A stretch of DNA of 64,000 nt from Trinickia fusca (GTDB taxonomy: Bacteria > Pseudomonadota > Gammaproteobacteria > Burkholderiales > Burkholderiaceae), in the NCBI RefSeq assembly GCF_003628145.1, contig NZ_RBZV01000008.1:211821-275820 (forward strand). Reading direction: 5' to 3'. Positions within the stretch are counted from its first letter, which is position 1; every line of letters begins with the position of its first letter. Below, piece by piece: positions 61,968 to 64,000 of this stretch. The notes beneath the pieces were generated by a model. The model did not search any database and was not told where the DNA came from. It saw nothing but the letters and a program-made list of their open reading frames with translations. The translations under genes were made by a program, and so were the position numbers.

Positions 61968-64000
61968 CTAGTGGTGCCAGTTCGAGTTGACTGCAAGCAG
62001 GACGTTGGGATCAGTAATCGTCGATGTAGACGCTGAGGTCGGGTCAAAGCCGGCGTGGCCGGCGGAGAAGCTCGCCATAGCCTGCACTAACTGACTCACT
62101 GCGTCTGCAGACAACAGCGATTTTCCTTTTGCCCCGTTGTCCACCTCGATAGTCTGCAATTGATTCGCGGAAGACGACGCCCAGTTGTCGATCGTGATCT
62201 GATCGGTCGTGCCCATGATGTCGACCACGAGATTGTTGCCCGACATGTTGAACCAAAGCCGGCTCGGATCGACACCGTTGACCAACAAGGTGTCTTGGTT
62301 CGAACCGGCGGTCTTCGCGGCTTCGTTGATGGTGACCGCGCCGCAGCCGACACTCGTCTCGAACCGGTCTATGCCGGCTCCGGCGTACAACGTGTTGTTC
62401 TTGCCTGCCGTGATCGTGTCGTTGTGGTCGGCCCCGAAGATCGTGTCACCCGTGGCACCCACGATACGGTTGTCCACGCCAGCCAAGGCATGCAGCGTAT
62501 TGCCTCCCGCGCTCGTGTCCGTGAACACGAGATTGCTCATGATGGTCGTGTAACTCCACGTCGTGCCATCGGCGAACGTGATCGCCGGTTGCTTGGACGC
62601 GTTCACGAAATAACCAACAATCGTGAGTGCGTCGCCGTTTCCGAAGTTCAGGATCAGGTCGTTCGTCAGACTGCGCGAGATCTGCGTGGCCGACGCCGAG
62701 ATTCCCGTGCCGAGCTTCACCACGTCCTGGTTCTGGCTCGTGCTCTTGTACGTGTAGTTCTCGTTCAGGATCACCTGCCCGCTGCCCACATTGACGATGA
62801 CCGTATCGGCACCTTGGCCCGCGTAGACGGTGTTGTTCTGTCCCACCGTGATCGTATCGGTGCCGCTGCCCGCAAACACGGTGTTGTTCTTGCCCGCCGT
62901 GATCGTGTCGTTATGGTCAGCCCCGAAGATCGTGTCACCCGTGGCACTCACGATCCGATTGTCTACGCCAGTCAACGCATGCAGCGTATTGCCTCCCGCG
63001 CTCGTATCCGTGAACACGAGGTTGCTCGTGATGCTGGTGTAGCTCCACGTCGTACCGTCAGCGAACATGATCGTCGGCTGCTTGGACGCGTTCACGAAAT
63101 AACCAACAATCGTGAGTGAGTCGCCATTGCCGAAGTTCAGAAGCAAGTCGTTCGTCAGACTGCGCGAGATCTGCGTGGCCGACGCCGAGATTCCCGTGCC
63201 GAGCTTCACCACGTCCTGGTTCTGGCTCGTACTCTTGTACGTGTAGTTCTCGTTCAGGATCACCTGCCCGCTGCCCACATTGACGATGACCGTATCGGCG
63301 CCCTGGCCCGCGTAGACGGTGTTGTTCTGCCCCACCGTGATCGTGTCGGTACCGCTGCCCGCAAACACGGTGCTGTTCTTGCCCGCCGTGATCGTGTCGT
63401 TGTGGTCAGCCCCGTAGAGCGTGTCACCCGTGGCACCCACGATCCGATTGTCTACGCCAGTCAACGCATGCAGCGTATTGCTGCCCGCGCTCGTATCCGT
63501 GAACACGAGGTTGCTCGTGATGCTGGTGTAGCTCCACGTCGTACCGTCAGCGAACATGATCGTCGGCTGCTTGGACGCGTTCACGAAGTAGCCAACAATC
63601 GTGAGTGCGTCGCCATTGCCGAAGTTCAGGATCAGGTCGTTCGTCAGACTGCGCGAGATCTGCGTGGCCGACGCCGAGATTCCCGTGCCGAGCTTCACCA
63701 CGTCCTGGTTCTGGCTCGTGCTCTTGTACGTGTAGTTCTCGTTCAGGATCACCTGCCCGCTGCCGGCGTTGACGATCACCGTATCGGCACCTTGGCCCGC
63801 GTAGACGGTGTTGTTCTGCCCCACCGTAATCGTGTCGGTACCGCTGCCCGCAAACACGGTGCTGTTCTTGCCCGCCGTGATCGTGTCGTTATGGTCAGCC
63901 CCATAGATCGTGTCACCCGTGGCGCCCACGATCCGGTTGTCTACGCCAGTCAAGGCACGCAGCGTATTGCCGCCGGCGCTCGTATCCGTGAACACGAGAT
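61968..64000 (-). CDS. RTX-like repeat protein, C-terminal part (partial at window end)
   Basis: The last 677 residues or so of a larger protein. It consists of near-identical 163-residue repeats, each with RTX-like segments (AGSGTDTITVGQ, AGQGADTVIV) and a haemolysin-type Ca-binding related block (LTNDLILNFGNGDALTIVGYF). Then come a variant last unit and a unique end without cysteine (DPNVLLAVNSNWHH), as expected for a type I secretion signal. It is probably a large secreted adhesin, biofilm or toxin-like protein. The 5' end lies beyond the window, and the type I secretion genes are not in view. Confidence 0.87.
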   Translation of the reverse strand, partial: LVFTDTSAGGNTLRALTGVDNRIVGATGDTIYGADHNDTITAGKNSTVFAGSGTDTITVGQNNTVYAGQGADTVIVNAGSGQVILNENYTYKSTSQNQDVVKLGTGISASATQISRSLTNDLILNFGNGDALTIVGYFVNASKQPTIMFADGTTWSYTSITSNLVFTDTSAGSNTLHALTGVDNRIVGATGDTLYGADHNDTITAGKNSTVFAGSGTDTITVGQNNTVYAGQGADTVIVNVGSGQVILNENYTYKSTSQNQDVVKLGTGISASATQISRSLTNDLLLNFGNGDSLTIVGYFVNASKQPTIMFADGTTWSYTSITSNLVFTDTSAGGNTLHALTGVDNRIVSATGDTIFGADHNDTITAGKNNTVFAGSGTDTITVGQNNTVYAGQGADTVIVNVGSGQVILNENYTYKSTSQNQDVVKLGTGISASATQISRSLTNDLILNFGNGDALTIVGYFVNASKQPAITFADGTTWSYTTIMSNLVFTDTSAGGNTLHALAGVDNRIVGATGDTIFGADHNDTITAGKNNTLYAGAGIDRFETSVGCGAVTINEAAKTAGSNQDTLLVNGVDPSRLWFNMSGNNLVVDIMGTTDQITIDNWASSSANQLQTIEVDNGAKGKSLLSADAVSQLVQAMASFSAGHAGFDPTSASTSTITDPNVLLAVNSNWHH
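62521..64000. repeat. 489-bp tandem repeats inside the RTX-like gene
   Basis: The same sequence landmark (GTGAACAC) recurs at 62521, 63010, 63499 and 63988, exactly 489 bp apart, equal to 163 codons. Units 62521-63009, 63010-63498 and 63499-63987 are almost identical at DNA level, with scattered single-base changes. Confidence 0.95.

Overview
The window looks like chromosomal DNA of a high-GC betaproteobacterium of the Burkholderia / Paraburkholderia / Trinickia group. I infer this from protein similarity recalled from memory (ArgG of the long E. coli type, DsbB, DbpA, QueF, DctBD with a KgtP-like carrier), from the GC-rich codon use, and from the content of secreted hydrolases and small-molecule clusters. 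I saw no rRNA, tRNA, CRISPR array or intact insertion sequence. The window opens inside argG and ends inside a large repetitive RTX-type protein gene.

Layout. 1-600: 3' end of argG. 626-12251: what I read as an undescribed biosynthetic gene cluster. On the minus strand lie a haem-oxygenase-like diiron-type oxidase (HDO), an MFS exporter, a PLP-dependent decarboxylase and dsbB. Divergently on the plus strand lie a [2Fe-2S] ferredoxin, a second HDO-like protein, three different ATP-grasp ligases, a 7Fe ferredoxin and an NTF2-like protein, closed by two tandem intrinsic terminators. An AraC-type regulator faces the cluster, and operator-like direct repeats lie in the divergent promoter region. 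12687-24414: a MHYT-GGDEF-EAL protein, a TauE/SafE carrier, an orphan LanC-like protein, a GH18 lipoprotein, queF with a queuosine-precursor transporter, an S24-like repressor without its catalytic lysine, and a sarcosine/dimethylglycine dehydrogenase.

24569-27964: a large STAND NTPase with an N-terminal PD-(D/E)XK-like nuclease, most likely an Avs-like anti-phage defence protein. 28016-36055: an NYN-LOTUS RNase-like protein and a zinc-ribbon/dbpA helicase pair, which share a conserved 48-nt leader. Between them sits a DctB/DctD two-component system next to a KgtP-like carrier with a clear sigma-54 promoter. 36143-37994: a divergent SDR/LysR pair.

38025-45740: a second unusual neighbourhood. 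A minus-strand operon (RHH regulator, Cys-containing protein, D-2-hydroxyacid dehydrogenase) faces a plus-strand operon of a PEP-carboxylase homologue that has lost key catalytic motifs, a 14-TM MFS exporter and a divergent BKACE-family enzyme. 45772-53872: DUF817 protein, acetyltransferase, methyltransferase, DnaJ-like protein, GH5 glycosidase, alpha/beta hydrolase and several unknown small proteins. 53953-60757: secreted degradative enzymes (S53 peptidase, SGNH lipase, GH15 glucoamylase with starch-binding domain). 61024-64000: an isochorismatase-like hydrolase and the C-terminal part of an RTX-like protein built from near-identical 489-bp tandem repeats.

How the genes may work together: the strongest candidate for a new system is the HDO / ATP-grasp cluster. 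Inference only: the decarboxylase could supply an amine, the two HDO proteins with two ferredoxins could do oxidative chemistry on an amino-acid-derived substrate, the three ATP-grasp enzymes could join carboxylates and amines without an NRPS, and the MFS protein could export the product. The PEPC-like/MFS/BKACE operon is a second candidate pathway.
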